From the NCBI GenBank assembly GCA_041399085.1, contig JAWKTM010000094.1, positions 1-22,978 of the forward strand: a stretch of 22,978 nucleotides of DNA, written 5' to 3'. Below are positions 1 to 8,412 of this stretch, piece by piece. The notes below the pieces were generated by a model that did not search any database, was not told where the DNA came from, and worked only from the letters and a program-made list of their open reading frames with translations. The stretch comes from JAWKTM01 sp041399085. Its GTDB lineage: Bacteria > Planctomycetota > Planctomycetia > Pirellulales > Pirellulaceae. The position numbers and the translations under genes were made by a program. Position 1 is the first letter of the stretch. Every line of letters starts with the position of its first letter.

Positions 1-879
1 TGTCGGCGTGGGGAGGCTTCGACTGGCGAATTGGAGTTGGTTTGGGGGCGGCGCGGGATCACGAAAGGCCGCATGCACAAGCCGCGGGCGATGGCGATCG
101 ACGCCGAGGATTTGCTGTACATCGTCGACATGACGGCTCGAATTCAAGTCTTCACGCGTGACGGCGAATACGTGCGCGGCTGGCAGACGCCAGAGTTCAA
201 GAATGGCAAACCTTCTGGCTTGACGTTCGCCAACGACGGCAACTTGCTGGTCGCCGACACGCATTATTTTCGCGTGCTGGTTTACACGCCGCTCGGCGAA
301 TTGCTGGAAGATCGGACGATTGGCGGCGTTTGTGGCCACGGGCCGGGCGAGTTCAATTTTGTGACGGACGCCTTGCAAGATTCGGCGGGCAATTACTACG
401 TGGCCGAGTACGGCGAGTATGATCGAGTTCAGAAATTCTCGCCGGAGCGGGACTTCCTGTATCAATGGGGCAGCCACGGCAGCGAGCCCGGACAGTTCGT
501 GCGTCCGCAGAATATGGTGATCGACAAGCAGGACCAGATTTGGGTCGCGGATGCCTGCAATCACCGCATTCAAATTTTTGACGTGACCGGCGATTCGGCG
601 AAGTTGGTGCGAATGTGGGGTGAAGAAGGTGTCGAGCCAGGTCAGATTCGTTATCCGTATGACTTGGTGTTGGACGGTCGCGAGCATTTATACTTGTGCG
701 AGTTCGGTAATCATCGCGTGCAGAAATTCACGCTGGACGGCCAGTTCGTCGCCGCTTGGGGCGTCGGCGGCCGACGTGAGGGCGAGCTGAACCAGCCGTG
801 GAGCTTGGTGATCGACTCGCACGGCCGCACGCATGTTTTGGATACTTACAATCATCGAGTGCAACGCATTCTGCTGTAG
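1..879 (+). CDS. NHL-repeat beta-propeller protein, 5' end cut by the window
   Basis: The reading frame is open to the first base, so the true start lies outside the window; TTG at 31 is only the first start-like codon inside. About six NHL repeats follow one another, each with the pattern P..(V/I/L)..D....(Y/V)V.D...(H/R)R(I/V)Q.F. Examples are IYIVD-type, VADTHYFRVLVY, VADACNHRIQIF, LCEFGNHRVQKF and VLDTYNHRVQRI. Such repeats form a propeller used for protein or ligand binding; no catalytic residues are visible. The first visible codon is Cys, only about ten residues before the propeller. In related planctomycete proteins a short lipoprotein signal often precedes this domain, so lipidation at that Cys is possible, but the lipobox is not in view. 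The stop is 8 nt before the next gene, which suggests one transcript with the VWA/MoxR genes. Confidence 0.85.
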   Translation, partial: CRRGEASTGELELVWGRRGITKGRMHKPRAMAIDAEDLLYIVDMTARIQVFTRDGEYVRGWQTPEFKNGKPSGLTFANDGNLLVADTHYFRVLVYTPLGELLEDRTIGGVCGHGPGEFNFVTDALQDSAGNYYVAEYGEYDRVQKFSPERDFLYQWGSHGSEPGQFVRPQNMVIDKQDQIWVADACNHRIQIFDVTGDSAKLVRMWGEEGVEPGQIRYPYDLVLDGREHLYLCEFGNHRVQKFTLDGQFVAAWGVGGRREGELNQPWSLVIDSHGRTHVLDTYNHRVQRILL

Positions 880-887
880 GCCGCGCC

Positions 888-3800
888 ATGTTGAATTGGG
901 AAATTGGATTCGACTCGCCTTGGTACTTGCTGCTTCTGCTGCTGGTGCCATTGATCTGGCTGTTCAGCTTTAAGAGCCTCGCTGGGTTGGGGCGCCTGCG
1001 CCGCTTTCTGGCCCTCGCTTTTCGCACGGCAATCGTCGTGCTGATGGCGCTCTGCTTGGCCGAAATCCAGTTGCAGCAGACCAGCGACAAGGTCACGGTC
1101 ATCTACGTGCTGGACCAATCCGAGAGCATTCCGGCCGGCAAGCGTCAGATGATGTTGGACTACGTGACGGAAGACGTGGCGGCGCACCGCGACATGGAGC
1201 GCGAGGATCGAGCCGGCGTGATTGTGTTTGGCCGCGAGGCGACGATCGAGATCCCGCCGTTCGACGACGATATCGCGGTGTCCCAGGTGGAAAGCAACTT
1301 CGGCGCGACCGACGCCACGAATCTGGAAGCGGCGTTGAAGCTGGCTCAAGCATCTTTTCCCGAAGACAGCGCCAAGCGGATCGTGGTGGTGACAGACGGT
1401 AACGAGAACCTGGGCAACAGCACGTCGATCGCGCCGCTGTTGGCGGAGCAAGGAATCGGCATCGACGTGGTGCCGGTGCGGTTGTCGACGAAGGCCGAAA
1501 TCGACGTCGAGAAGGTCGCCTTGCCAAACGACATCCGGCACGGCCAGCCGATCGAAGCTCGCGTCGTGGTGAACAACTACACCGATTCCGAGGAGAATAA
1601 AAATCGGGTCGTGAAAGGAAAGCTGACGATCAAACGCAAGAGCGGCAAGTTCGAGCAGCTTTTGGCGGAACAACAGGTCGAGCTGCAACCGGGCAAGAAC
1701 GTCTTTCCGTTTCGACACACGATCGACGAGCCAGCTTTCTATACCTACGAAGCGGACTTCACGCCCAACGACGCGCAAGACGATTTGATGCCGCAGAACA
1801 ACAAAGCCACCTCGTTCACCTACGTGCGAGGCAAGGGACGCGTGTTGTTGATCGAGGATTCGGAGAGCAAGGGCGAGTTTGATTATCTGGTCAGTCGTTT
1901 GCAAGCGAACGAAATCGAGGTCGTGACGCAAGATACCGGCGAGCTGTTCAGCAGCTTGGCGGATTTGCAGGCGTATGACTGTGTGATTTTGGCGAATGTG
2001 CCGCGCAGTAGCGGCGACACGGCCAGCTTTAGCGACGAGCAAATTGAGATGTTGGTCCGCAACACCCAGCAAATGGGTGCGGGGCTGGTGATGTTGGGAG
2101 GACCGAATTCGTTCGGCGCCGGTGGATGGGCCAACACGGAATTAGAAAAGGCCATGCCGGTCGATTTCCAAATCAAGAATACCAAGATTCAAGCCGTTGG
2201 GGCGTTAGTGCTGTTGATGCACGCCTCGGAAATGGCACAAGGCAACTATTGGCAGAAGCGCGTGGCTTATGAGTCCATTAAGGTTTTGGGGCCAATGGAC
2301 TACGCGGGTCTAATCCATTGGGGACCTGGCGCCGACGAATGGTTATGGGGCGGCAACGTTGGATTGATCCGCGTCGGCACTCAAAAGAACACCATGCTGT
2401 CGCGTCTGAATCGGATGACGCCCGGCGATATGCCACAATTCGATCCGGCGATGCGAATGGCGCTGGCCGGTTTCGGCCGTGTGAATGCCTCCGTCAAGCA
2501 AATGATCATCATCAGCGATGGTGATCCCTCGCCGCCCTCGGGCGCCACGATGGGACAGTATAAGGCCGCCGGTATCATGATCTCGACCGTGGCCATCGGA
2601 ACCCACGGGCCGGCCGGCAGTACGCCGCTGCAAAACATCGCCACCGCCACGGGCGGCAAATACTATGTGGTCACGAACCCGAAAGCGTTGCCGCGAATTT
2701 TTGTTCGTGAGGCCCGCAAGGTGGCTCGGCCGCTCGTGTACGAGCCGGACGGCGGCGTTGTTCCCCAAGTAACTTATCCACACGAAATCTTGCAAGGCAT
2801 CAGCGGTCCGTTGCCACCGATCAGCGGCTTTGTGTTGACGACGTTGAAAGAAAATCCATTGGTGGAGGTCGCTATTCGCTCGCCCAAACCCGAGAGCGAG
2901 GAGAATTCGACGATTATGGCCGCGTGGACCTACGGCTTGGGGCGAACGGCGGTGCTTACCACCGACTCGGGCAAACGCTGGGCGACCAATTGGACCGAGT
3001 GGGAGAACTATGACAAGTTCTATACACAGATGATTCGTTGGGCGATGCGGCCAGTGAACGAGGAAGGCAAGTTCTCGGTCGCCAGCGAAATGCGCGATGG
3101 GAAAGTGCGAGTGGTTGTAACAGCACTCGACAAGGACGACCAGTTCCTAAACTTTCTGAATATGAACGGCGCGGCGATCGATCCGTCGATGGAACCGGTC
3201 AATGATATGCGAGTGCGCCAGGTCGCCCCTGGCCGCTATGTGGCCGAATTCGACGCGGCCAAACCGGGCAGCTATTTCGTGACGTTGAATCCGGGGACCG
3301 GAGGAGCGCCGATTCTCACAGGTGTCACGGTTCCCTATTCCGACGAATACAAAGCCCGCGACGCGAACTTGGCGTTGCTGGAGAATTTGGCTTCGCTGAA
3401 ACCCGAGGGCGGCGAACCCGGCAAGGTAATCGAAGCGCCCGAAGCGGTTCCGATCCCAGGCGATGCATCGGCGAGCGACGAGTCCACTAACGAGGAATTG
3501 ACGAATACGGCGATGCGGCCGCTGTCGGTTCAAGAGCAGATCGACGAACTACTGAAAGTCAACACTTTCCGAGAAGATTTGCCGAAAGCGATCAGCAGTC
3601 AAGATGTATGGCATTATGTGTTATTGATTTCCGCCTGCTTGTTTTTCGGTGATGTCTTTGTTCGACGTGTTCAAGTTGGCTTCGAGTGGGTCGGTTGGCT
3701 CTGGCAATGGTTCCGCCGCCGAGTGTTGGGACGCGATGATCAGCAAACGGCCGACACTCGGCTCGAACGACTGCGGAGCCGCAAGGCCGCGGTGAGCCAG

Positions 3801-4046
3801 CAGTTGGACGAACGCCGCGCGGCGGCGCGATTCGAACCGAGCGTTGACTCCGAGCAAGAAGGTCGCAGCTTGGACGAAGTCATTACCGATGTCAGCGGCG
3901 GGGCGGCTCGCCCGGCGTCACCGCCTCGAACAGCGCCGCAACAATCCACGCCCGACGCGTCCGAGGACAATTACACTTCGCGGTTGCTCGAAGCCAAACG
4001 TAAAGCCGCTAAGAACCAACCGAAAAAAGACCCCAATCAAGATTGA
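888..4046 (+). CDS. Large membrane protein with VWA and glutamine-amidotransferase-like domains
   Basis: Protein of 1052 residues. The start is ATG at 888, just after the NHL stop; an in-frame TTG/GTG extension upstream would overlap the NHL gene and is not favoured. Two membrane segments (about residues 11-28 and 38-58) precede a VWA domain with an intact MIDAS motif DQSES at 76-80. From about residue 315 (GRVLLIEDSES) there is a class-I GATase-like fold with the hallmark GGPNSFGAGGW near 404-414 and no clear catalytic Cys triad. It is followed by a second VWA-like region (about 430-620) whose MIDAS position reads MHASEM, so the metal-binding Asp is absent. A single membrane helix lies near 905-925, then a basic, charged cytoplasmic tail. 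Family knowledge places such proteins beside MoxR ATPases as membrane partners, with most of the chain outside the cytoplasm. The precise function is unknown. The MoxR gene follows after 127 nt. Confidence 0.9.
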   Translation: MLNWEIGFDSPWYLLLLLLVPLIWLFSFKSLAGLGRLRRFLALAFRTAIVVLMALCLAEIQLQQTSDKVTVIYVLDQSESIPAGKRQMMLDYVTEDVAAHRDMEREDRAGVIVFGREATIEIPPFDDDIAVSQVESNFGATDATNLEAALKLAQASFPEDSAKRIVVVTDGNENLGNSTSIAPLLAEQGIGIDVVPVRLSTKAEIDVEKVALPNDIRHGQPIEARVVVNNYTDSEENKNRVVKGKLTIKRKSGKFEQLLAEQQVELQPGKNVFPFRHTIDEPAFYTYEADFTPNDAQDDLMPQNNKATSFTYVRGKGRVLLIEDSESKGEFDYLVSRLQANEIEVVTQDTGELFSSLADLQAYDCVILANVPRSSGDTASFSDEQIEMLVRNTQQMGAGLVMLGGPNSFGAGGWANTELEKAMPVDFQIKNTKIQAVGALVLLMHASEMAQGNYWQKRVAYESIKVLGPMDYAGLIHWGPGADEWLWGGNVGLIRVGTQKNTMLSRLNRMTPGDMPQFDPAMRMALAGFGRVNASVKQMIIISDGDPSPPSGATMGQYKAAGIMISTVAIGTHGPAGSTPLQNIATATGGKYYVVTNPKALPRIFVREARKVARPLVYEPDGGVVPQVTYPHEILQGISGPLPPISGFVLTTLKENPLVEVAIRSPKPESEENSTIMAAWTYGLGRTAVLTTDSGKRWATNWTEWENYDKFYTQMIRWAMRPVNEEGKFSVASEMRDGKVRVVVTALDKDDQFLNFLNMNGAAIDPSMEPVNDMRVRQVAPGRYVAEFDAAKPGSYFVTLNPGTGGAPILTGVTVPYSDEYKARDANLALLENLASLKPEGGEPGKVIEAPEAVPIPGDASASDESTNEELTNTAMRPLSVQEQIDELLKVNTFREDLPKAISSQDVWHYVLLISACLFFGDVFVRRVQVGFEWVGWLWQWFRRRVLGRDDQQTADTRLERLRSRKAAVSQQLDERRAAARFEPSVDSEQEGRSLDEVITDVSGGAARPASPPRTAPQQSTPDASEDNYTSRLLEAKRKAAKNQPKKDPNQD

Positions 4047-4162
4047 GCCGCCGTCACCCTTTATTACCCAGCATTCTCGTCGGCGACAATCAAGCGGCTA
4101 TCAACGCCGGCAGGACATTGTCACACGCCCGATCTCACACTCATAACACCGATTCACAGTTT

Positions 4163-4168
4163 AAGGAG
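4163..4168 (+). promoter_or_regulatory. Shine-Dalgarno site of the MoxR gene
   Basis: AAGGAG lies 5 nt before the ATG at 4174. It fixes the MoxR start and shows independent, strong translation initiation after the 127-nt gap. Confidence 0.75.
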
Positions 4169-4173
4169 CCCCC

Positions 4174-5205
4174 ATGAGTATCGCTGAGTCCATGCAACGT
4201 CAGGCCGAGGAGTTTCGTGAACGATATACGGCCGTGCGGAATCAGATCGGCCGAGTCATCGTCGGTCACGATGAGATCGTGCATGGAGTGCTCACGTGCC
4301 TCTTCGTCGGCGGTCACTGCTTGCTTGAAGGCGTTCCCGGACTCGGCAAGACCATGCTTGTTCGGACGTTGGCCGAAACGCTCAGCTTGGACTTCAACCG
4401 GATTCAGTTCACGCCCGACCTAATGCCCTCCGATATTTTGGGCACGGATATGATCGTCGAAGCTCCTGACGGCAGGCGAATGTTCGAATTCCAGCGAGGC
4501 CCGATTTTCACCCAGATTTGTCTGGCGGACGAAATCAACCGCGCCACGCCTAAGACACAGTCGGCGATGTTGGAAACGATGCAGGAAGGCACGGTCACGG
4601 TGGGTGGTCACCGTTACGAGTTGACTCAGCCATTCTTTGTTCTCGCCACGCAAAATCCGATCGAGCAAGAAGGCACCTATCCATTGCCGGAAGCTCAATT
4701 AGACCGTTTCTTCTTCAAACTGGTTGTGGGATATAGCGGCCGCGAGGAATTGGCCACAATCATCGACCGCACGACGCGTGGCGTAAAGATCCAACCAGAA
4801 AAGGTGATGGATGGCACGGAGATTCTTAAATGGCAAAAGCTGATCCGCGACGTCGTGTTGGCTCAACATGTCCAGGATTACATCGTGCGACTCATCTTGG
4901 CCACACATCCGGGAGGCCCATTCGCGTTGCCCGTGACCAATCAGTACTTGCGCTGGGGCAGCAGTCCCCGCGGCGCTCAAACAGTGGCCTTGGCCGCCAA
5001 AGTCCGCGCGTTGTTGGAAGGCCGCTACAACGTTAGCTTCGAGGACGTTCGCCGCGTGTATCTGCCAGCCTTGCGTCACCGCGTAATCCTCAATTTTGAG
5101 GCTCAAGCCGAAGGCATGGAAACGGACCAGGTGCTGTTGGACATCCTGGAAAACTTGCCCGAGAAGTCCAGCGACGTTCCAGTCGCCGCGGTGGTCGCGG
5201 ATTGA
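4174..5205 (+). CDS. MoxR-family AAA+ ATPase
   Basis: Protein of 343 residues, the normal MoxR length. Walker A is GVPGLGKT (53-60), Walker B is ICLADE (115-120) followed by INRA, sensor 1 is VLATQNP (155-161), and LPEAQLDRF (170-178) carries the conserved arginine region. The C-terminal lid domain ends in the typical DILENLP stretch. MoxR proteins are cytoplasmic ATP-driven chaperone-like machines that act with VWA-domain partners, for example in metal insertion or stress resistance. The substrate here is unknown. It sits between the large VWA/GATase protein and a DUF58 protein, the usual MoxR-DUF58-VWA order. The start is supported by a strong AAGGAG ribosome site. Confidence 0.96.
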   Translation: MSIAESMQRQAEEFRERYTAVRNQIGRVIVGHDEIVHGVLTCLFVGGHCLLEGVPGLGKTMLVRTLAETLSLDFNRIQFTPDLMPSDILGTDMIVEAPDGRRMFEFQRGPIFTQICLADEINRATPKTQSAMLETMQEGTVTVGGHRYELTQPFFVLATQNPIEQEGTYPLPEAQLDRFFFKLVVGYSGREELATIIDRTTRGVKIQPEKVMDGTEILKWQKLIRDVVLAQHVQDYIVRLILATHPGGPFALPVTNQYLRWGSSPRGAQTVALAAKVRALLEGRYNVSFEDVRRVYLPALRHRVILNFEAQAEGMETDQVLLDILENLPEKSSDVPVAAVVAD

Positions 5206-5334
5206 TGTCTCCGAATCACCACCGTTCTCGCTCAGCCGAATCGTCCCGGAATCCAATCCCGCCAGCGCAAAGCGGCAGATCAAACAACTGAGACCTGTCT
5301 GTTTCGTTGCAGCGCAAACTGAGTTGAATATCGC

Positions 5335-6231
5335 ATGCCCTCCACCTCTTCAGTCAATGAACTTCTCAGCCCGGCGTTGTTGGCTCATCTTGAACGACTG
5401 GAATTGGTCAGTCGCAAGATTTTTCGTGGGCGAATGAAGGGCGAACGGCGTAGTCGCCGGAAAGGGCAAAGCGTCGAGTTCGCCGACTTTCGCAACTATG
5501 TGGCGGGCGACGATCTACGGTTCATTGATTGGAACTTATATGCTCGCTTGGACAAGCTGTTTCTCAAGCTGTTCTTGGAAGAAGAGGATCTGCATTTCTA
5601 CGCTCTGATCGACGCCAGCGATTCGATGAGTTTCGGCGAGCCGTCCAAACTCCATTACGCCAAACAGATCGCGGCGGCCCTGGGGTTCGTGGGGTTGTGC
5701 CGGGCCGACCGTGTGAAAATCGAGATGCTGGGCGCCAGTCGGGCTAATCCCGCGCCGGTGTTGCGCGGCAGGCAAAGTCTGTGGCGCATGATGGAATATA
5801 TGAACAAGATCGAGCCAGGAACGAATGTTTCGCTGACGCAAGGCGTGAAGGATTTCTGTCTGCGAAATAGCGGCAAGGGGATTCTGGTTCTGATCTCCGA
5901 TTTGATGGATAAGCAAGGATATGAACACGCGCTGCGTTTCCTTACGGCGCAGCAAATGGATGTTTATGTATTGCACGTTCTGTCGCCCGAGGAACTGGAC
6001 CCCGATGTTAAGGGCGATTTGCGATTGATTGATTGTGAGGACAACGACGTCGCCGAGGTTACCATTAGCCGTCCATTGCTGGACCGTTACAAACGCACGC
6101 TGGCGGCGTTCATCGACGGTGCCCGCGATTTCTGCAATCGGCGAGGCATGGCCTATTTGATGGCGAGCACCGAGACGCCCGTGGAGCAACTGATTACTAA
6201 CTATCTGCGGCAGCGAGGCTTGGTGCGATGA
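5335..6231 (+). CDS. DUF58 domain protein, MoxR partner
   Basis: Protein of 298 residues carrying the DUF58 signature: F(A)DFRNYVAGDDLRFIDW, then LFLKLFLEEED, then the VWA-like LIDASDSM. The DxSxS-like motif indicates a VWA fold with a potential MIDAS site. No signal peptide or membrane segment is visible, so it is probably cytoplasmic. DUF58 proteins are almost always encoded next to MoxR ATPases and are thought to link the ATPase to membrane VWA proteins. The gene begins 129 nt after MoxR without a clear ribosome site, and its stop overlaps the next start as ATGA, indicating translational coupling to the BatA-like gene. Confidence 0.94.
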   Translation: MPSTSSVNELLSPALLAHLERLELVSRKIFRGRMKGERRSRRKGQSVEFADFRNYVAGDDLRFIDWNLYARLDKLFLKLFLEEEDLHFYALIDASDSMSFGEPSKLHYAKQIAAALGFVGLCRADRVKIEMLGASRANPAPVLRGRQSLWRMMEYMNKIEPGTNVSLTQGVKDFCLRNSGKGILVLISDLMDKQGYEHALRFLTAQQMDVYVLHVLSPEELDPDVKGDLRLIDCEDNDVAEVTISRPLLDRYKRTLAAFIDGARDFCNRRGMAYLMASTETPVEQLITNYLRQRGLVR

Positions 6232-8198
6232 ATTTTCTGAACACACTCGCTTGGTGGCAATGGACCATTCTGGCCGCCGTGCCACCGGCCATCATCTTGC
6301 TGTACTTTCTGAAGCTGAAGCGACAGCCGATCGAGGTGCCGAGCACCTATCTTTGGTCTCGTGCGATCGAGGATTTGCACGTAAACAGTATCTGGCAGCG
6401 ACTTCGCCAGAGCCTGTTGTTGTTCCTTCAATTGCTGTTGTTGCTGTTGATTATGTTTGCCCTGGTGCGGCCGGGTTGGCGCGGAAGTGAGATGCGTGGC
6501 GGGCGTTATATCTTCTTGCTCGACACGTCGGCCAGTATGAGTGCGTCGGACATCAACCCCACGCGGTTGGACAAAGCCAAAGATCAGATTTCCGCGATGA
6601 TCGACCAGATGAAGTCGGACGAGGTGGGGATGATTATCAGCTTTTCCAATGTAGCCCGCGTCGAGCAGCCATTCACCGACAACCGACGACTGTTGCAAAC
6701 GCGATTGGCACAGATTCGTCCGACGAACCGCAACAGTGATATCGGCGAAGCGCTGCGAGCCGCCGCGGGCCTGGCTAACCCTGGTCGCACGAGCCAAGAC
6801 GCCACCGACTTTCAAGTCGCCGATGCTTTGCCCGCGACTCTTTATATATTCAGCGATGGGGGGTTTACGGCCGTTCCCGACTTTAATCTTGGCAACCTTG
6901 AGCCCAAATACACGGTGATGGGAACCGAGCAGCCGAACAATATTGGCATCACGCAATTCACCACGGAACGGAATCCAGAGAAGCCGGGCCAGACACAAGC
7001 TTTCGCCCGCATTGAAAATTATTCGGATGAGGAACGTAAAGTCGAAGTCACGCTTCTGTTGAATGATACATTGCTGGACGCAGTTTCCGTCGAGGTTCCG
7101 CCCAACGAAACGAGTGGCGTGCCTTTCGAGTTGTCGGAAATTGAATCGGGCGTCCTGAAGCTGAAGATCGACTCGCAGGATGATCTGGAGATCGACAACG
7201 TGGCTTATGCCGCGATTAGCACGCCTCGGCTGGCGAAGGTCTTATTCGTTTCGCCCGGCAATGATGCTTTGGAATTTGCGTTGCAAACGACGGAAGTCGA
7301 CAAGGTAGCGGAAGTGACTTTCGGTCAACCGGCGATGCTGGAGACTAAAGAGTATGAGGAAAAAGCTGACTCAGCGGCTTTCGATCTAATCATTTACGAT
7401 CGCTGTTCGCCCAAGAAGATGCCTCAGGCGAATACTCTGTTTATCGGAGCGATTCCGCCCGGTGATGCATGGTCGGCAGGCGAGACGAAGACGCAACCTT
7501 TCATCATCGACACGGATCGAATTCATCCGATCACGCAACTCATTGAAATGGCAAATGTGAAGGTGATCTTCGAGGGATTCGCCGTGCAACCGCCGCCCGG
7601 TGGTTCGACGTTGATGTCGGCCGACATCGGCCCCATTTTCGCCATCGCGCCGCGGGGTGGTTTCGAGGACGCGGTATTGGGTTTTGATATCGTCTCGAAC
7701 AATGAGAAAGGTGAGATTGAAACGAACACCGATTGGCCGATCCGCCGTAGCTTTCCCGTGTTTGTGCTGAACGTCGTTCGCTATTTCGGCGGCAACAGCG
7801 GAATGTTGGCGTCGCCCAGCGTGCGGCCCGGAGAGACGGTTGAATTGCGCACGCGAGTGCCGGTCGATCGTATCCGTGTCACCTCGCCAAACGGCGAACG
7901 CCAGACGCTCGAACGAGGCGAGTTGACCTCCTTTCCGTTCACGCAAACGAATCAACTTGGCGTGTATGAGATATTCGAGGGAGACGCCAAGGAAGTGTCG
8001 CAGCGATTCACGGTCAATCTATTCGACAGTCGCGAGAGCGATCTGAAGCCAGGCCTGTTAGAAATTGGCCACGAAAAGATCGCAGGGAAGGCCGCCATGG
8101 AACCGACCCGGATCGAAACTTGGAAATGGATCCTGTTGGCGGTCCTCGGCGTGTTGCTGTTGGAGTGGTATATCTATAATCGCCGAGTGTACTTGTAA
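6228..8198 (+). CDS. BatA-like VWA membrane protein
   Basis: Protein of 656 residues. The N-terminus matches the BatA membrane domain: a helix at about 12-30, the LKLKRQPIEVPSTYLW stretch, then a very Leu-rich helix at about 60-80. A VWA domain follows with MIDAS DTSAS at 98-102 and a later DGG element near an FSDGGF stretch. The middle (about 240-620) is an extracytoplasmic region of beta-rich and GATase-like character. It ends in a membrane helix just before the C-terminus (WKWILLAVLGVLLLEW) with a short basic tail. BatA-type proteins are membrane partners of MoxR/DUF58. The start overlaps the DUF58 stop by 4 nt (ATGA). It appears to be the last gene of the operon, as 214 nt of spacer follow. 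Confidence 0.92.
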   Translation: MNFLNTLAWWQWTILAAVPPAIILLYFLKLKRQPIEVPSTYLWSRAIEDLHVNSIWQRLRQSLLLFLQLLLLLLIMFALVRPGWRGSEMRGGRYIFLLDTSASMSASDINPTRLDKAKDQISAMIDQMKSDEVGMIISFSNVARVEQPFTDNRRLLQTRLAQIRPTNRNSDIGEALRAAAGLANPGRTSQDATDFQVADALPATLYIFSDGGFTAVPDFNLGNLEPKYTVMGTEQPNNIGITQFTTERNPEKPGQTQAFARIENYSDEERKVEVTLLLNDTLLDAVSVEVPPNETSGVPFELSEIESGVLKLKIDSQDDLEIDNVAYAAISTPRLAKVLFVSPGNDALEFALQTTEVDKVAEVTFGQPAMLETKEYEEKADSAAFDLIIYDRCSPKKMPQANTLFIGAIPPGDAWSAGETKTQPFIIDTDRIHPITQLIEMANVKVIFEGFAVQPPPGGSTLMSADIGPIFAIAPRGGFEDAVLGFDIVSNNEKGEIETNTDWPIRRSFPVFVLNVVRYFGGNSGMLASPSVRPGETVELRTRVPVDRIRVTSPNGERQTLERGELTSFPFTQTNQLGVYEIFEGDAKEVSQRFTVNLFDSRESDLKPGLLEIGHEKIAGKAAMEPTRIETWKWILLAVLGVLLLEWYIYNRRVYL

Positions 8199-8276
8199 GC
8201 CTTTTCACAAGTCGCTCGGTCACTCTGAGTGGTGGCGACGAATCGGAAGGCAACAACGAGCTTCCCGCTTTGTTGG

Positions 8277-8307
8277 CCGGCACGCAGCCACTTCTCCAGC
8301 GTGCCGG
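8277..8307 (+). terminator. Perfect 9-bp inverted repeat after the MoxR operon, candidate terminator
   Basis: CCGGCACGC (8277-8285) pairs exactly with GCGTGCCGG (8299-8307), leaving a 13-nt loop. It lies 79 nt after the BatA-like stop and 106 nt before the next start. There is no T-tract, so it is not a classical intrinsic terminator. It may instead be a processing or REP-like hairpin. The rest of the 8199-8412 spacer shows nothing I can name. Confidence 0.35.
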
Positions 8308-8412
8308 TGCGGTTTGTGGGGACGAGTCGCGGCGTTTGAATTATCATCGAAGTTGGACGCACATCCGTGCGATCCTTCCCACCGATTCATTCCCGCCTGT
8401 TTCGCTGTTGCC

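Noticed and set aside
852..2072. 406-residue open frame on the minus strand opposite the VWA/GATase gene
   Set aside because: It is the mirror of a strongly supported coding gene, has no recognisable domain and a composition typical of antisense frames in GC-rich DNA.
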